Positions 63,292 through 64,000 of a stretch of DNA of 64,000 bases are shown in pieces. Made by a program: the position numbers and the translations under genes. Numbering within the stretch: the stretch's first letter is position 1; every line of letters starts with the position of its first letter. The notes under the pieces are model-generated. The model saw only the letters and a list, made by a program, of their open reading frames with translations, did not search any database and was not told the DNA's origin. Where the stretch lies: positions 3,784,501 to 3,848,500 of the forward strand of contig OX345647.1 of NCBI GenBank assembly GCA_947044365.1, in the 5' to 3' direction. The stretch comes from Petrosia ficiformis. Its lineage: Eukaryota; Porifera; Demospongiae; Haplosclerida; Petrosiidae.

Positions 63292-63838
63292 GAATAAAGA
63301 GTCAATTATTGGACACCACCCATACTTGGAAGTTATAGAGCTCTCTCTACCATTGCAACTGGAATTATTATACCATGGTAAGAAAGTATAGTAAATAATA
63401 TTCCTGCATAACAAGTTTGATGATCGCTTGCTTGGTCTTGGAGTTATAAGCTTGCAAAAATTAAATAAATGACTACTGTACCATCTGCTGCAACAACATC
63501 TACTTTAGTCATAAATAAACCAAATCTCGTCTCTTACAGTTGCTTGACTGATTTTTGTATTCAACTATCTGGACCACTTTGAGCAATCAATAATCCGCCA
63601 CATCTTTTTGGAATTAGTATAGAGTTCAATTGGAAATTCTTCAAATTTTATTAGTCACCAAAAAAAATTTTAAAATTATACAAACACTGTTACTATTTAC
63701 AAGACCAAACAAGTGATCGTCATGACACTTGTTATGCAGGGATATTACTTAGTATACTATGGTGTAGTAATTCCAGTTGCAGTGGTAGAAAGAGTGCTAT
63801 AGCATCCGAGTATCGGTGGTGTCCGATAATTGACACTT

Positions 63839-63843
<5 letters not shown>
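63292..63843. mobile_element. 552-bp element with about 150-bp terminal inverted repeats
   Basis: The left arm (gaataaagagtcaattattgg onward to ttgcttggtcttg, about 63292-63440) is matched by the reverse complement of the right arm (about 63698-63843). The elements gtcaattat-ggacaccacc, ctaccattgcaactggaatta and ctgcataacaagt are shared. TA flanks both ends (63290-63291 and 63844-63845), and the element sits within AT repeats. The spacer has no coding capacity. Non-autonomous DNA transposon. Confidence 0.85.

Positions 63844-63908
<65 letters not shown>
63844..63908. repeat. (AT)n microsatellite
   Basis: About 31 AT units on the right side of the TIR element. The insertion probably split one original AT tract. 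Confidence 0.95.
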
Positions 63909-63911
<3 letters not shown>

Positions 63912-63931
63912 ATATTTATAACACCCTACGA

Positions 63932-63995
63932 GTGCTATATTGGATTTATATGCACTGAGCCCGAGGGCAAGGTGCATATAAATCCAATATAGCAC
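63932..63995. repeat. Perfect 24-bp-arm hairpin with gcccgagggc core
   Basis: Left arm 63932-63955 (gtgctatattggatttatat, then gcac) is exactly complementary to 63972-63995. The 16-nt loop tgagcccgagggcaag itself holds a gccc/gggc mini-palindrome. Related to the hairpins at 9513-9690. Confidence 0.92.
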
Positions 63996-64000
63996 GAGTG

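Noticed and set aside
63229..63414. Ile/Tyr-rich frame at 63229-63414
   Set aside because: It is a translation of an AT microsatellite into the TIR element.
63146..64000. First GHKL exon of gene B in the remaining right edge
   Set aside because: I found no NADDAR or GFNSVYHIT coding sequence here; the region is microsatellite, a TIR element and a hairpin, so the exon must lie further right or be lost.
1..64000. tRNA, rRNA or other structural RNA genes
   Set aside because: No cloverleaf A/B boxes or rRNA-like segments were recognised by eye. A tRNAscan or Infernal run would be decisive and could not be done.

Overview
AT-rich metazoan genomic DNA with short introns, many small TIR elements and microsatellites. 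Domain content (sacsin-type GHKL repeats, ZU5, death-fold domains, a P-loop/COR-like protein) suggests a demosponge, most likely Amphimedon or a relative. This is an inference from domain style, not a database match. All convincing genes lie on the minus strand, so each reads from high to low coordinates. Exon structures were worked out by hand from splice sites and codon phase.

Layout. (1) 1248-4993: an intact six-exon gene for a P-loop NTPase with a COR/winged-helix-like middle and a C-terminal death-like domain. (2) 5310-6298: a foldback transposon whose arms are inverted 30-bp satellite arrays; a few repeats and one possible micro-ORF follow. (3) 8886-27791: gene A, an apparently intact gene for about 4,527 residues. 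It has three sacsin-type GHKL ATPase repeats (mostly one 10.6-kb exon), coiled-coil/acidic linker exons, a ZU5 domain, an acidic region and a CARD-like terminal domain. (4) 28695-44681: gene C, a decayed paralogue with many frameshifts and stops. It keeps the sacsin tail that A and B have lost and ends in a death-like exon related to the one in gene 1. (5) 45.2-47.7 kb: gene-poor, with MITE-like elements. (6) 47673-63145: gene B, close to A and with an open 3,504-codon reading frame, but its ZU5 exon carries a frame-breaking 20-bp tandem duplication and a downstream splice acceptor is altered. Its first two exons lie beyond the window. (7) 63.15-64 kb: microsatellites, a 552-bp TIR element and a perfect hairpin repeat.

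How the parts may work together. Sacsin repeats are ATP-dependent chaperone-like modules, while ZU5 plus a death-fold domain is the signalling end of proteins such as PIDD and UNC5. Joining them in one chain, tandemly amplified beside a P-loop/death-domain gene, looks like a lineage-specific intracellular sensor or cell-death family. It shows duplication, gene conversion, swapping of terminal death-fold modules and ongoing pseudogene formation. The function is inferred; the architecture and the lesions are read from the sequence.
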